64,000 nt of DNA from Phytohabitans flavus (GTDB lineage Bacteria > Actinomycetota > Actinomycetes > Mycobacteriales > Micromonosporaceae). Location of the stretch: assembly GCF_011764545.1 (NCBI RefSeq), contig NZ_AP022870.1, forward strand, positions 1,968,001 through 2,032,000, read 5' to 3'. The notes under the pieces are model-generated. The model was given only the letters and a program-made list of their open reading frames with translations. It was not told the origin of the DNA and ran no database searches. The translations under genes and the position numbers were made by a program. Of the stretch, positions 44,179 to 52,450 are shown piece after piece. Each line of letters begins with the position of its first letter. Position 1 is the first letter of the stretch.

Positions 44179-45080
44179 CTATGAGCCCTCGCGCACCGGC
44201 GATGTGACAGGCGGCGGAGAAATCCCGGCCGCGTCGGCGAACTGGCGGACCCGCTCCGGGTCGCGGAGCCCGTCGATGGCAACGATCCGGTCGCCCGCCA
44301 CGGTGAATAGCAGCACGGCGAACGGCTGGTCGTCGACCGTGATCAACGCGCCGACCGCGCCGTTGACCAGCACAGGATGCAGCCGCCCACCACGCGGGCC
44401 CCGGGCTTGCTTGGCCACGGCTGCCGCGCCGCGGACGACGACACGCTGCCCGTCGGGGCCGAAGTCGGAGGTCAGGACGACATCGGGATCGAGGATCTGG
44501 AGCAGGGCGTTGAAGTCACCGGCCCGTGAGGCCGCGTAGAAGGCGTCGACCACCCGTCGTTGCCGTACCAGATCTGGGTCGGGCGACGGGATCTCGGCGC
44601 CGTTGACGCGGCGCCGCGCCCGGCTGGCCAGCTGCCGCGTGGCGGCCGGGGTACGGCCCATGATGCCGGCGATCTCGTCGAACGGCAGCTCGAACATGTC
44701 GTGGAGCACGAACGCCAACCGTTCGGCCGGACTGAGCCGGTCAAGCACCACGAGCATGGCCAGCCCCACCGAGTCGGCCAGCAACGCCTCCTGCTCGGGT
44801 CGAGACCGTTCTCCAGGATCACGACCGGCTCGGGCAGGCGTGGCTGCTCCCGCCGCTGCCGGCGGGAACGCAGCATGTGCAGGCATTCCCGGGCCACGAC
44901 GGTGGTAAGCCAGCCGCCGAAGTTGTCGATCCGGTCCGCGTCGAAGCGGCTAAGCCGCAGCCAGGCGTCCTGGACGGCGTCATCGGCCTCGGCCAGCGAG
45001 CCCAGCATCCGGTAGGCCATCGCCCGCAACCGCGGCCGGTGCTGCTCGAAACGCTCGGCCAGCCAGTCGGTCTCTTCCAT
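44179..45080 (-). CDS. ECF41-type sigma factor with C-terminal SnoaL-like domain (single frameshift)
   Basis: With one base added this is about 300 residues. Region 2 is clear (RAMAYRMLGSLAEADDAVQD, residues about 18-37), region 4 follows (ELPFDEIAGIMGRTPAATRQL near 150), and the C-terminal 120 residues are a SnoaL_2/NTF2-like domain (VVDAFYAASRAGDFNALLQIL), which in ECF41/SigJ proteins replaces a separate anti-sigma factor. The frame breaks near 44820, where LPEPVV should run into DPGERSRPEQEAL; one added base (GTGATC to GTGGATC) restores it. The partner CMD gene follows. A TGTCACA box lies upstream. Confidence 0.85.
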
Positions 45081-45137
45081 CGTTCACATCATCCCCTCGG
45101 CAAAGGCGCATAGACATGAACCCGCGAAGGCGCCGGA

Positions 45138-45144
45138 TGTGACA
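45138..45144 (-). promoter_or_regulatory. Candidate ECF41 -35 box (TGTCACA)
   Basis: TGTCACA on the minus strand, 58 bp upstream of the ECF41-type sigma gene. This is the reported -35 consensus of ECF41 promoters. A clear CGTC -10 at the expected 16-bp spacing is missing (GTTC is present), so autoregulation is likely but unproven. Confidence 0.4.
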
Positions 45145-45155
45145 CGAGCCCGGGG

Positions 45156-45856
45156 TCACCGCGGCGGATGTGGCAGGTCGAGCAGCTGCTCGAAGAACCC
45201 GCCGAACCCCCGGTCCCGGTCGATCAGGTGAATCTCCAGGATCCAGTGGCAGGCCTGGCCAGCACGGTCCGCGCGGCGCATCGGTTGGGTGCTGCCGTGG
45301 GTGATGTAGTACTCGATCTCGTCGCCGTTGATGCGCTCGTGCGGGAACTCCCCGACCAGGTGCCCGGCGTGCGGCCCGCCGTACTCCCAGCCGGCGTCGG
45401 CGGTCAGCCGCAGCACCTCCGCGAACAATTGCTCCCCGCTAGCGTCCGGATGGGTGTCGAAGTAGCGGCGGCCGGCCTCGAACACCACCGGCAGGTCGTC
45501 CCGCAGCCGGTGCTTGACCGGGTCGTCGCCCAGCACGAAAGTGCGGCCGAAGTCCGCCTCCCACCCGTCGAAGATGGGCCCGAAGTCGCAGAACACGACG
45601 TCGTCATCCGTCATGACCCGGTCCGGTGGGTTCTGCCGGTACGGCTGGAGCGTGTGTGGCCCCGAGCGCACGATCCGCTTGTGCCAGAACCGGTCCACGC
45701 CGAACATCTCGTGCGCCAGGTCGCGGATGCCGTCGCTGACCTCGCGGTCCCCCGCCCCGCCGCGATCAGACCCCGCCGCTCCACCTCGGCGAACAGCTCC
45801 GCCGCCTTCGCCTCCGCCGCCATCAACCGCGCGGCCCGTTCCGACTCGGTACCCAC
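45156..45856 (-). CDS. M24 family metallopeptidase (Xaa-Pro aminopeptidase-like, single frameshift)
   Basis: With one base added this is about 233 residues, a bare pita-bread domain without the usual N-terminal creatinase domain. Metal ligands appear intact: the two Asp in VFCDFGP and EADFGR, His in AGHLVGEF and Glu in WILEIHL and FFEQLL. The frame breaks in the C run 45749-45753; one added base joins IAAGRG to DREVSDGIRDLAHEMFGVD. The start is GTG 45856. It lies 75 bp beyond the sigma gene start on the same strand, with no obvious functional link. Confidence 0.8.
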
Positions 45857-45913
45857 ACCCGGACCGTACTGCTCCCGCCGTACCTCAGCGCCCGGTGAGT
45901 GGGGAGCAACGCT

Positions 45914-46621
45914 TCAGCTTGCCACCGGCGCCGGCGTGTGGACGGCTGGCGGCGCTTCGTTCAGTGCCCGCCGGCGTACGCCGTAGATGAGCAGGTAGCC
46001 GACCATCCAGAACTCGCCTACGGACGCGGGATACGCGAGTGCCTCGGCGACGATTTGTGCGTCGGGTGCGAGGTATCTGATGAACGCGCTGAGCACGTAC
46101 CCGGCACCGCCACCGACGAGGATCCAGCCCAGGACGCGGGGCATCCAGCCCGAGCGCAGCACGCACCAGCCCATCGGGACAAGCCACAGGCCGAAGAACA
46201 GTGCTCCCACGCCCCACATGCTGTCGCTGACCAGGTACAGAAGCTGGACGTTGGCCGCCGCGTCACCGACCGGGTCGACCGATACCCCGACCGCGGTGGC
46301 CAACATTGCCGCGCTCACAAGGCCCACGATCGCATTGACCAGGCCGAATGCAGCGATCCCGCTCGCGGCAAAGGAATCGACGGTGCGGAAGAGGCGATAG
46401 AACCAGACGGCGGCGAAGGTCTGGGTGACGACCATGCCCAGCTCCAAGGCGACGCCGGCGCGGGCGAGCGACTCGTGCGCGACCAGGTTGGCCAGCGTCG
46501 CACTGGCGTCGTCGGCTGCGAAGAGCTGCGGGCGGACAATAAGGAACCCGAGTACGCCGGTGATGGCAACGCCGAGGTAGAACAGCCCGGTCATGCGGGC
46601 GGTACGCGTTAGCGCATGCAT
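45914..46621 (-). CDS. DUF4386 family membrane protein
   Basis: This 235-residue protein has six hydrophobic segments and the DUF4386 N-terminal pattern RTARMTGLFYLGVAITGVLG, with WFYRLFRTVDSFAASG near residue 73. Function is unknown for the family. The ATG has AAGGAG 5 bases upstream. A 35-codon open frame with its own promoter-like sequence lies 79 bp upstream on the same strand and may be co-transcribed. Confidence 0.82.
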   Translation of the reverse strand: MHALTRTARMTGLFYLGVAITGVLGFLIVRPQLFAADDASATLANLVAHESLARAGVALELGMVVTQTFAAVWFYRLFRTVDSFAASGIAAFGLVNAIVGLVSAAMLATAVGVSVDPVGDAAANVQLLYLVSDSMWGVGALFFGLWLVPMGWCVLRSGWMPRVLGWILVGGGAGYVLSAFIRYLAPDAQIVAEALAYPASVGEFWMVGYLLIYGVRRRALNEAPPAVHTPAPVAS

Positions 46622-46700
46622 GATCTCTCCTTGATTTCGGGTGCGTGGAACCGGGGCCGCGAGGCGGTTGCCTCGCGCGCCGTGTCACGTTGTGAGGGGT

Positions 46701-46808
46701 CTACTCGTGGGTGTCGGCGTATCCGAAGACGCCCTCGACGTAGTACCCGACGTACTCACCCCGGCGGTTGATCTCCCGGTCGCGCTCGTCGGTCCTGTCG
46801 GAGGACAT
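46701..46808 (-). CDS. Micro-ORF upstream of the DUF4386 gene
   Basis: 35 codons starting MSSDRTDERDREINRRGEYV and ending ADTHE. The ATG has GGGAG 7 bases upstream, and a good promoter (TTGACA, 17 bp, TACCTT) lies just before it. The peptide is charged at the N-terminus and aromatic at the C-terminus (YVGYYVEGVFGY). I do not recognise it. It could be a leader peptide or a small regulatory protein; it could also be chance, though promoter, ribosome binding site and frame all agree. Confidence 0.4.
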   Translation of the reverse strand: MSSDRTDERDREINRRGEYVGYYVEGVFGYADTHE

Positions 46809-46843
46809 GTCCCGCTCCCATGTAAGAGAAACTTGACATCTCG

Positions 46844-46872
46844 AAGGTAAAGCAGCCCAAACATGGTGTCAA
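46844..46872 (-). promoter_or_regulatory. Sigma-70-type promoter upstream of the micro-ORF/DUF4386 genes
   Basis: On the minus strand TTGACA (46867-46872), a 17-bp spacer and TACCTT (46844-46849), 35 bp upstream of the micro-ORF start. A second TTGACA lies on the plus strand at 46833-46838, facing the first, which could form part of an operator. Confidence 0.55.
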
Positions 46873-46990
46873 GAATTTTTAACCCAACAGCCGCCACTGC
46901 GCGGACGACGTGGTGAGCGTCAGCATCGACCGCCGCGTTCCAAGCCCCTGGGCTGTTCGGCTTACGGCGGGCGGGACCGGCTGACCGGCG

Positions 46991-48421
46991 TTACCGGGAC
47001 CTGCCGCCGGACCGCCGGGTGGCGCCGACCCGGCTTCCCGCGGAGAAGGCCGCCGCGCCGGACGGCTGTGACACGGCGTTCCCCCGGTCGCCTCGTGTGG
47101 CGCCGGACGCTGGTGCGTGGCCGTGTCCGCGGGACTTCGCCTTGGTGGGAGCGGTCGCTCGGCGGGCACCGCCGCGGCGGGCCGGTGGTGTTGGCTCGGC
47201 ACGCGTCGCGGGCGGCGGGTCGACCAGGGTACGCGGGCCGGGGGCGATCTCGTCGAGGAGCGGATGCCCGGGCCGCAGGCGCGTGGTCGTCGGCGCGATG
47301 CCGGCCTGGCGCGCGAGCTGGCGGACGCCGTCGACCTGGTCGTCGGTCATCAGCGTGACGACCGTACCGGTCGCACCGGCCCGGGCGGTCCGGCCGGAGC
47401 GGTGCAGGTACGCCTTGTACTCGGCGGGCGGATCGGCGTGCACGACGAGCGTGACGTCGTCGATGTGGATGCCGCGGGCCGCGATGTCAGTCGCGACAAG
47501 CGTGGTGGCGCTGCCCGCGGCGAAGGCTGTCAGGTTGCGGCTCCGTGCCGCTTGGGCCAGGTTGCCGTGCAGCTCGATGGCGGGAACACCGGCTTCGACG
47601 AGCTGGCGGGTCAGCGTCTTCGTCCGCCGCTTCGTACGGGCGAAGACAAGTGTCCGGCCCGGAGCCGCGGCCAGGTCGACCAGCACGGCAAGCCGGTCGC
47701 GGTGCGCGACGTGCAGCATGTGGTGCGGCACGGTTGTCGGCGCGGGCGAGGAGTCGACGCTGTGGGTCACCGGGTCAGTGAGGTATCGCCGGACCAGCAC
47801 GTCGACACCGGCGTCCAGGGTCGCCGAGAAAAGCAGCCGCTGACCACGGCGCGGGGTCTGGTCGAGCAGCCGCCGTACAGCCGGCAAGAAACCTAGATCG
47901 GCCATGTGGTCGGCCTCGTCGAGCACCGTGATCTCGACCGCGTCCAGGCTCGCGTGTCCGCTCTCGATGTGGTCTTCGAGCCGGCCGGGGCAGGCGATGA
48001 GCACGTCGACACCGGACCGCAGGCCGGCGATCTGGCGCCCCGGGCCCACCCCGCCGAACACGGTCAGGGTGCGCAGGGACACGGCCGCCGCCAGCGGCGC
48101 GACCGAGGCCTCGATCTGTGCGGCGAGCTCCCGGGTCGGTGCGAGGATCAGTGCCCGCGGCCGCCCCGGGCGGCGCGGTGCCGGTCGCGCCGACAGCCGG
48201 GCGAGCAGCGGCAGCGCGAACGCGTAGGTCTTGCCGGAGCCGGTGCGCCCCCGCCCGAGGACGTCCCGCCCCGCGAGGGCGTCGGGCAGCGTCGCCGACT
48301 GGATGGGGAACGGCGTGGTCACGCCTCGCCCTGCCAACGCCTCGACGAGCGGCGCGGGCACGCCCAGCTGGCGGAACGTGGCGGTGGATGGTGCGGTGGA
48401 ACGAGGGCGGCGTACCGCCAT
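46991..48421 (-). CDS. DEAD-box RNA helicase (RhlE-like)
   Basis: This 476-residue helicase has the Q motif region FRQLGVPAPLVEAL then PFPIQSATLP, motif I GRTGSGKT near residue 60, Ia PTRELAAQIEA, motif II DEADHMADLGF near 165, SATLDA (III), TTLVATDIAARGIHIDDV (V) and HRSGRTARAG (VI). The C-terminal 80 residues are a basic Pro/Arg/Ala-rich tail probably binding RNA. GRGRTGSGKT replaces the usual ARTGSGKT context only slightly. The ATG has GGAG 5 bases upstream. Probable role: rRNA or mRNA structure remodelling. Confidence 0.92.
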   Translation of the reverse strand: MAVRRPRSTAPSTATFRQLGVPAPLVEALAGRGVTTPFPIQSATLPDALAGRDVLGRGRTGSGKTYAFALPLLARLSARPAPRRPGRPRALILAPTRELAAQIEASVAPLAAAVSLRTLTVFGGVGPGRQIAGLRSGVDVLIACPGRLEDHIESGHASLDAVEITVLDEADHMADLGFLPAVRRLLDQTPRRGQRLLFSATLDAGVDVLVRRYLTDPVTHSVDSSPAPTTVPHHMLHVAHRDRLAVLVDLAAAPGRTLVFARTKRRTKTLTRQLVEAGVPAIELHGNLAQAARSRNLTAFAAGSATTLVATDIAARGIHIDDVTLVVHADPPAEYKAYLHRSGRTARAGATGTVVTLMTDDQVDGVRQLARQAGIAPTTTRLRPGHPLLDEIAPGPRTLVDPPPATRAEPTPPARRGGARRATAPTKAKSRGHGHAPASGATRGDRGNAVSQPSGAAAFSAGSRVGATRRSGGRSR

Positions 48422-48542
48422 GAAGTCTCCGAACCTGGAAGGGTGAACCGCCCGGCGCAGGCCGGCGGCCGTGCGCGCTGGTGGCCGGGGTCACCGCGGC
48501 CGGGGCAGAACTGTGGAACTGTACGCCCTATAGCGTAGCAAC

Positions 48543-49316
48543 ATGATCGCGAGTTCCCCGCCCGACGACGTGTTCGGAGCCATGTTGCGTGATGCCTTCG
48601 CCGTGGCGTCGGGAACGGGCAGGCGCCCTTTGGCCGGCGGTCGGCTGGTCCGGCCAGTCATCGAGATCGTCGAACGCGATGACGGGTTGATAAGTGGGGT
48701 ACTGGCGGAGCCGTACTTCGCCGAGCCGGATCAGTGGCCCGCACACGACCGCCGAGCGCTGGACCGGGTGCGGGGCCGGGTGCTCGATATCGGCGTCGGG
48801 GCCGGGCGGACAGCGCTGGCACTACAGGACCGAGGTGTACCGGTGACCGGCCTGGACATCTCAGCTGGCGCGATCGAGGTGTGTCGCGCCCGCGGGGTAC
48901 GGGACCTCGTGCACGCCACTGTCGATCAGCATGCGAGGGCCGGTGAGCGCTACGACACCTTCCTGTTGCTGGGCAACAACCTCGGCCTGCTGGAAGGGCG
49001 TGAGCGCGCGCCGGCGTTCCTGGCCGCGCTCGCCGAGCTGGCCAGCCCCGGCGCCCAGGTCATCGCACAGAGCGCCGACCCGTACAACACGACCGACCCG
49101 GTCCACGTCGGCTACCACGAGAGGAACCGTTCGCAGGGGCGGCTCGGCGGTCAACTACGCCTTCGGCTGCGCTACCGCGAGCTGGCCACGCACTGGTTCG
49201 ACTATCTGGTCTGCTCACCCGACGAACTAGCCGAACTCGTCGCCGCCGCCGGCTGGCGCTTGGCCGATGTCGACAACACCGACGCCCCGTATTACCTGGC
49301 CACCCTCACGCGTTGA
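48543..49316 (+). CDS. Class I SAM-dependent methyltransferase
   Basis: This 257-residue protein has motif I GRVLDIGVGAGRTAL near residue 80, the acidic ribose-binding end VTGLDISAGAIEVCRARG near 100 and motif IV-like YDTFLLLGNNLGLLEG near 140. The N-terminal 70 residues precede the Rossmann fold. The methyl acceptor is unknown. It diverges from the helicase gene (121 bp) and its 3' end overlaps the convergent response-regulator gene by 11 bp. Confidence 0.85.
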   Translation: MIASSPPDDVFGAMLRDAFAVASGTGRRPLAGGRLVRPVIEIVERDDGLISGVLAEPYFAEPDQWPAHDRRALDRVRGRVLDIGVGAGRTALALQDRGVPVTGLDISAGAIEVCRARGVRDLVHATVDQHARAGERYDTFLLLGNNLGLLEGRERAPAFLAALAELASPGAQVIAQSADPYNTTDPVHVGYHERNRSQGRLGGQLRLRLRYRELATHWFDYLVCSPDELAELVAAAGWRLADVDNTDAPYYLATLTR

Positions 49317-49941
49317 GGTATGCCAGGACGGCGAGGACGCGGCGGTTGTCGTCGTCCGAGGGCGGCATGTCCAGTTTGGTGAGAATGTTATTAATGTGCT
49401 TGCTGACGGATTTCTCGGTGATACGGAGCGTGGCGGCGATCGCGGCGTTGGAGCGGCCTTCGGCCATGACCCCCAGCACTTCGTACTCGCGGGCGGTGAG
49501 TACCGCCAGAGGCTCTCGGCGGACGAGTAGTTGTGAGATCACTTCGGGGTCCATGGCGGTGCCGCCGCAGGCGACCCGGCGGACGGCGACGACGAACTCC
49601 TCGACGTCGGACACGCGATCTTTGAGCAGGTAGCCCACGCCGCCGTCCGGGGCGGTGAGCAGCTCGCGGGCGTACATGGGCTCGACGTGCTGGGAGAGCA
49701 TGAGGACGGGCAGGCCGGGTATCTGGGTCCGGGCCGCGATCGCGGCCTGAAGGCCTTCGTCGGTGAATGTCGGCGGGAGGCGGACATCGATGATCGCGAC
49801 CTGGGGCCTATGGGTGATGAGGGCGGGGAGCAGGGCCGGGCCGTTCTCGACCGCCGCGACGACGTCGAAGTCGAACGCCCGCAGGAGCCGGGTCAGTCCG
49901 TCGCGGAGGAGGGCGTGGTCCTCGGCGATGACAACGCGCAC
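49306..49941 (-). CDS. NarL/LuxR-family response regulator
   Basis: This 211-residue regulator has a receiver domain (VVIAEDHALLRDG, phospho-acceptor Asp in AIIDVRLPP near residue 50, Lys in YLLKDR near 105) and a C-terminal LuxR helix-turn-helix (LTAREYEVLGVMAEGRSNAAIA near 148). It forms a pair with the histidine kinase whose gene overlaps its 5' end by 49 bp. The neighbouring desaturase makes a DesR-like role (membrane fluidity or temperature response) plausible. Confidence 0.92.
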   Translation of the reverse strand: MRVVIAEDHALLRDGLTRLLRAFDFDVVAAVENGPALLPALITHRPQVAIIDVRLPPTFTDEGLQAAIAARTQIPGLPVLMLSQHVEPMYARELLTAPDGGVGYLLKDRVSDVEEFVVAVRRVACGGTAMDPEVISQLLVRREPLAVLTAREYEVLGVMAEGRSNAAIAATLRITEKSVSKHINNILTKLDMPPSDDDNRRVLAVLAYLNA

Positions 49942-51194
49942 GGCAGCTCCATGGTGATGACGGTGGGTCCACCGTCGGGACTTGACAGCGCCATCGTGCC
50001 ATCGAACGCGGCGAGGCGGCGCTCTATGCCACGCAGCCCACTGCCCGCGGCGGGGTCGGCGCCGCCTGCGCCGTCGTCGGTGACCGTCATGGTCAGCGTC
50101 CCGTCGGCGTGCCGTACGGACACCGATCCGGTGTAGGCGCGGCTGTGCCGGACCATGTTGGTCAGCGCCTCGGCGACGGCGAAGTACGCCGCGGACTCGA
50201 CCGGTGTGTCCGGTCGTCCGGGCAGGTCTATATCGATCGTGATCGGCACCGGCAGGCTGAGCGCCAGCGCGCGGACGGCGCCGGCGAGTCCCCTTTCGGC
50301 GAGTACCGGCGGGTGAATGCCGCGGACGAGGTGCCGCAGCTCGACCAGCGCCGCGCCGCTGGACTCACGTGCTTCGGCGAGCAGCTTGTGGGCCTGGGCC
50401 GGGTTGCAGTCGATGAGGGTGTCGGCCAGGCCGATCATCATCCGTAGCGAGACGAGGCGGGCCTGGACGCCGTCGTGCAGGTCGCGTTCGATGCGGCGCA
50501 GCTCGGCGGCTTGGGCGTCGACGGTGTCAGCGCGAGTGATGGTCAGCTGGGTGACGCGCAGCCGGAGCGCGGCTGCTGTGGTGGGGGCGAGGAGGAGCCG
50601 GCCGAAGAGGGCGTCCACGCGGCGCAGCCACGGCGCTATCCACAGGCCGGCGGCGAGGATGACGGCGCCTTGCGGCAGGCAGAGCAGGCCCTCACTGAAC
50701 GTGTCGATGGACCAGATGGCGCCGTAGCCGTACCAGCCGGTGCCGAGCCAGATCCACAACGGCGTCAACGCCAGGCCGGCCAGGCCGTACAGCGGTACGA
50801 GCACGGCGACCATGCCGAGCGTGAAACCGACGATCGCGCCGGGCAGGAGCCAGGCCAGGTCGCGCCAGGTGGCCGGGTCCGTCACGATCCATCGGAACTG
50901 CTTCCAGCCACCGGCCAGGGCCCGTTCCGGCGGCGGATGGTACGGGCGGGTAACCAGGACACCGGTCCGGGAGGCACGCCTGCGCTCGAGATCGGCGCGC
51001 ATCCGGACCAGGGTCATCGTCCACGGCGCCAGCGCCAGGCCGAGAAACGGCACCGGCGCCAGGGCCAGCGCGACCACCGATGCGACAAACAGCGGAAGGT
51101 TGGTGAACGCCAGACCCATCGCGGCGAGCTCAGCCAGCACCGAGCGCACACCGCCCCGGACCCACCGCACCAGCCGCGCACCGGTCTCACTCAT
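49893..51194 (-). CDS. Sensor histidine kinase (HisKA_3/NarL partner type)
   Basis: 433-residue kinase. Two hydrophobic N-terminal segments and three more between about 120 and 205 form the membrane sensor. HisKA_3 has the phospho-acceptor His in ERDLHDGVQARLVSL near residue 245, and the ATPase domain ends with DDGAGGADPAAGSGLRGIERRLA near 395. Start ATG 51194 is used; GTG 51200 is 2 codons upstream. Its 3' end overlaps the response-regulator gene by 49 bp, which couples the pair. No extracellular sensory domain is apparent, which fits sensing of the membrane itself, as in DesK. Confidence 0.9.
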   Translation of the reverse strand: MSETGARLVRWVRGGVRSVLAELAAMGLAFTNLPLFVASVVALALAPVPFLGLALAPWTMTLVRMRADLERRRASRTGVLVTRPYHPPPERALAGGWKQFRWIVTDPATWRDLAWLLPGAIVGFTLGMVAVLVPLYGLAGLALTPLWIWLGTGWYGYGAIWSIDTFSEGLLCLPQGAVILAAGLWIAPWLRRVDALFGRLLLAPTTAAALRLRVTQLTITRADTVDAQAAELRRIERDLHDGVQARLVSLRMMIGLADTLIDCNPAQAHKLLAEARESSGAALVELRHLVRGIHPPVLAERGLAGAVRALALSLPVPITIDIDLPGRPDTPVESAAYFAVAEALTNMVRHSRAYTGSVSVRHADGTLTMTVTDDGAGGADPAAGSGLRGIERRLAAFDGTMALSSPDGGPTVITMELPCALSSPRTTPSSATD

Positions 51195-51308
51195 CCGCAC
51201 AGCTCATATGGTGCCTGCCAGCCGGGCGGTTCATGGTGGTGCTAGCACCACCGGGTCGCAGGCCCTAGCGCTCCTGACGATCCGGGCAGCGGCCGGTTGG
51301 ATAGCGCC

Positions 51309-52358
51309 ATGACGACCTCCATGACGCCGTCGCGTACGACGACGGGCAGTGACTTCGCCGAACTGTCTCGCCGAATCAACGGCGAAGGGCTGATGGAGCG
51401 CCGGCCCGCCTACTACATCGCGCGGCTGAGCGTCGTCACGCTCATGTTCCTCGGCGGATGGACCGCGTTCTTCGCCCTCGGCTCCTCCTGGTGGCAGATG
51501 ATCACAGCGGCGTTCCTCGCCGTCACGTTCGCCCAGGTCGGGCTCGTGGCGCATGATCTGGCACACCGCCAGGTGTTCCGCACCAAACGCCCCAGCGAGG
51601 TCGCCGGACGGCTCGCCGGAAACCTCGGCATCGGGATGAGCTACGGCTGGTGGATGGACAAGCACACCCGCCACCACAACAACCCCAACCACGACGACCT
51701 CGACCCGGACGTCGCGCCCGAAGTGCTCATCTGGGCCACGAAGTCCGCCCTCGGCCGCCGCGGTCTGAAGGGGTTCATTACCCGGCATCAGGCCGCGCTG
51801 TTCTTCCCGCTGCTCAGCCTGCTCGCCGCTGACCTGAAGGTAGCCAGCGTCAAGGCCCTGCGAAACGGCACGGTGAAACACCGCCGCCTCGAGAGCGCGC
51901 TGCTGATCCTGCACGGCGTCGGTTACCTGTCAGCGCTGCTGGTCGTCCTTTCACCCGTGCAGGCCATCGCCTTCCTGCTCGTGCATCAGGCGCTGTTCGG
52001 CGTCTACCTCGGCATGACCTTCGCGCCGAACCACAAAGGTATGCCGCACCCGACCGGCGACGAAGACTACCTCCGCAAGCAGGTGCTGACCTCCCGCAAC
52101 GTCCGCGGCGGTTGGCTGACCGACGCGGCGCTCGGCGGCCTGAACTATCAGATCGAGCATCACCTGTTCCCCGCCATGCCGACCCCGAACCTGCGCAAGG
52201 CCCAACCGATCGTGCGGGCCTACTGCGCCGAAGTCGGCGTCGCCTACGAACAAACCAGCCTCGTGACCTCCTACCGCCAGGCCCTGCGATACCTGCACCA
52301 GGTGGGCGCACCAGCCCGCGCCGAACACACGGCACGCCGAGCCCGCCGCACCGGCTGA
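51309..52358 (+). CDS. Acyl-lipid/acyl-CoA fatty acid desaturase
   Basis: This 349-residue membrane di-iron desaturase has all three histidine boxes: HDLAH near residue 87, HTRHHNNPNH near 119 and QIEHHLFP near 285, with four main hydrophobic segments between them. It introduces a double bond into membrane fatty acyl chains using O2 and ferredoxin or cytochrome electrons. ATG 51309 is preferred over the TTG frame start at 51297. It diverges from the histidine kinase/response-regulator pair by 114 bp, so that pair is a good candidate regulator. Confidence 0.92.
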   Translation: MTTSMTPSRTTTGSDFAELSRRINGEGLMERRPAYYIARLSVVTLMFLGGWTAFFALGSSWWQMITAAFLAVTFAQVGLVAHDLAHRQVFRTKRPSEVAGRLAGNLGIGMSYGWWMDKHTRHHNNPNHDDLDPDVAPEVLIWATKSALGRRGLKGFITRHQAALFFPLLSLLAADLKVASVKALRNGTVKHRRLESALLILHGVGYLSALLVVLSPVQAIAFLLVHQALFGVYLGMTFAPNHKGMPHPTGDEDYLRKQVLTSRNVRGGWLTDAALGGLNYQIEHHLFPAMPTPNLRKAQPIVRAYCAEVGVAYEQTSLVTSYRQALRYLHQVGAPARAEHTARRARRTG

Positions 52359-52417
52359 ACTCCCCGAGGCTCCTTGCCCGGCTGCAATGTGTTGTTGCTC
52401 CTAATTGGACTGTCTGT

Positions 52418-52441
52418 TGTAGGCGCCCCCGGGTGCCTACA
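52418..52441. promoter_or_regulatory. Inverted repeat overlapping the GT87 promoter
   Basis: TGTAGGC and GCCTACA, 10 bases apart, form a perfect 7-bp-arm palindrome whose right arm overlaps the TACAAT -10 hexamer of the gene starting at 52451. It could be an operator blocking RNA polymerase, or the terminator hairpin of the desaturase gene 59 bp upstream. Confidence 0.4.
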
Positions 52442-52443
52442 AT
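52438..52443 (+). promoter_or_regulatory. Putative -10 element of a leaderless glycosyltransferase transcript
   Basis: TACAAT followed by seven bases and then the GTG start at 52451. A transcript initiating at the normal distance would begin at or within a base or two of the GTG, giving a leaderless mRNA, common in actinobacteria. No Shine-Dalgarno sequence precedes the GTG. A weak TGTTGT lies 17 bp upstream as -35. Confidence 0.45.
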
Positions 52444-52450
52444 TCGTAAG

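Noticed and set aside
44472..44820. Trp/Ser/Cys-rich continuation of the ECF41 sigma factor in the uncorrected frame
   Set aside because: Region 4 and the SnoaL-like domain lie in the other frame; the continuation is out of frame.
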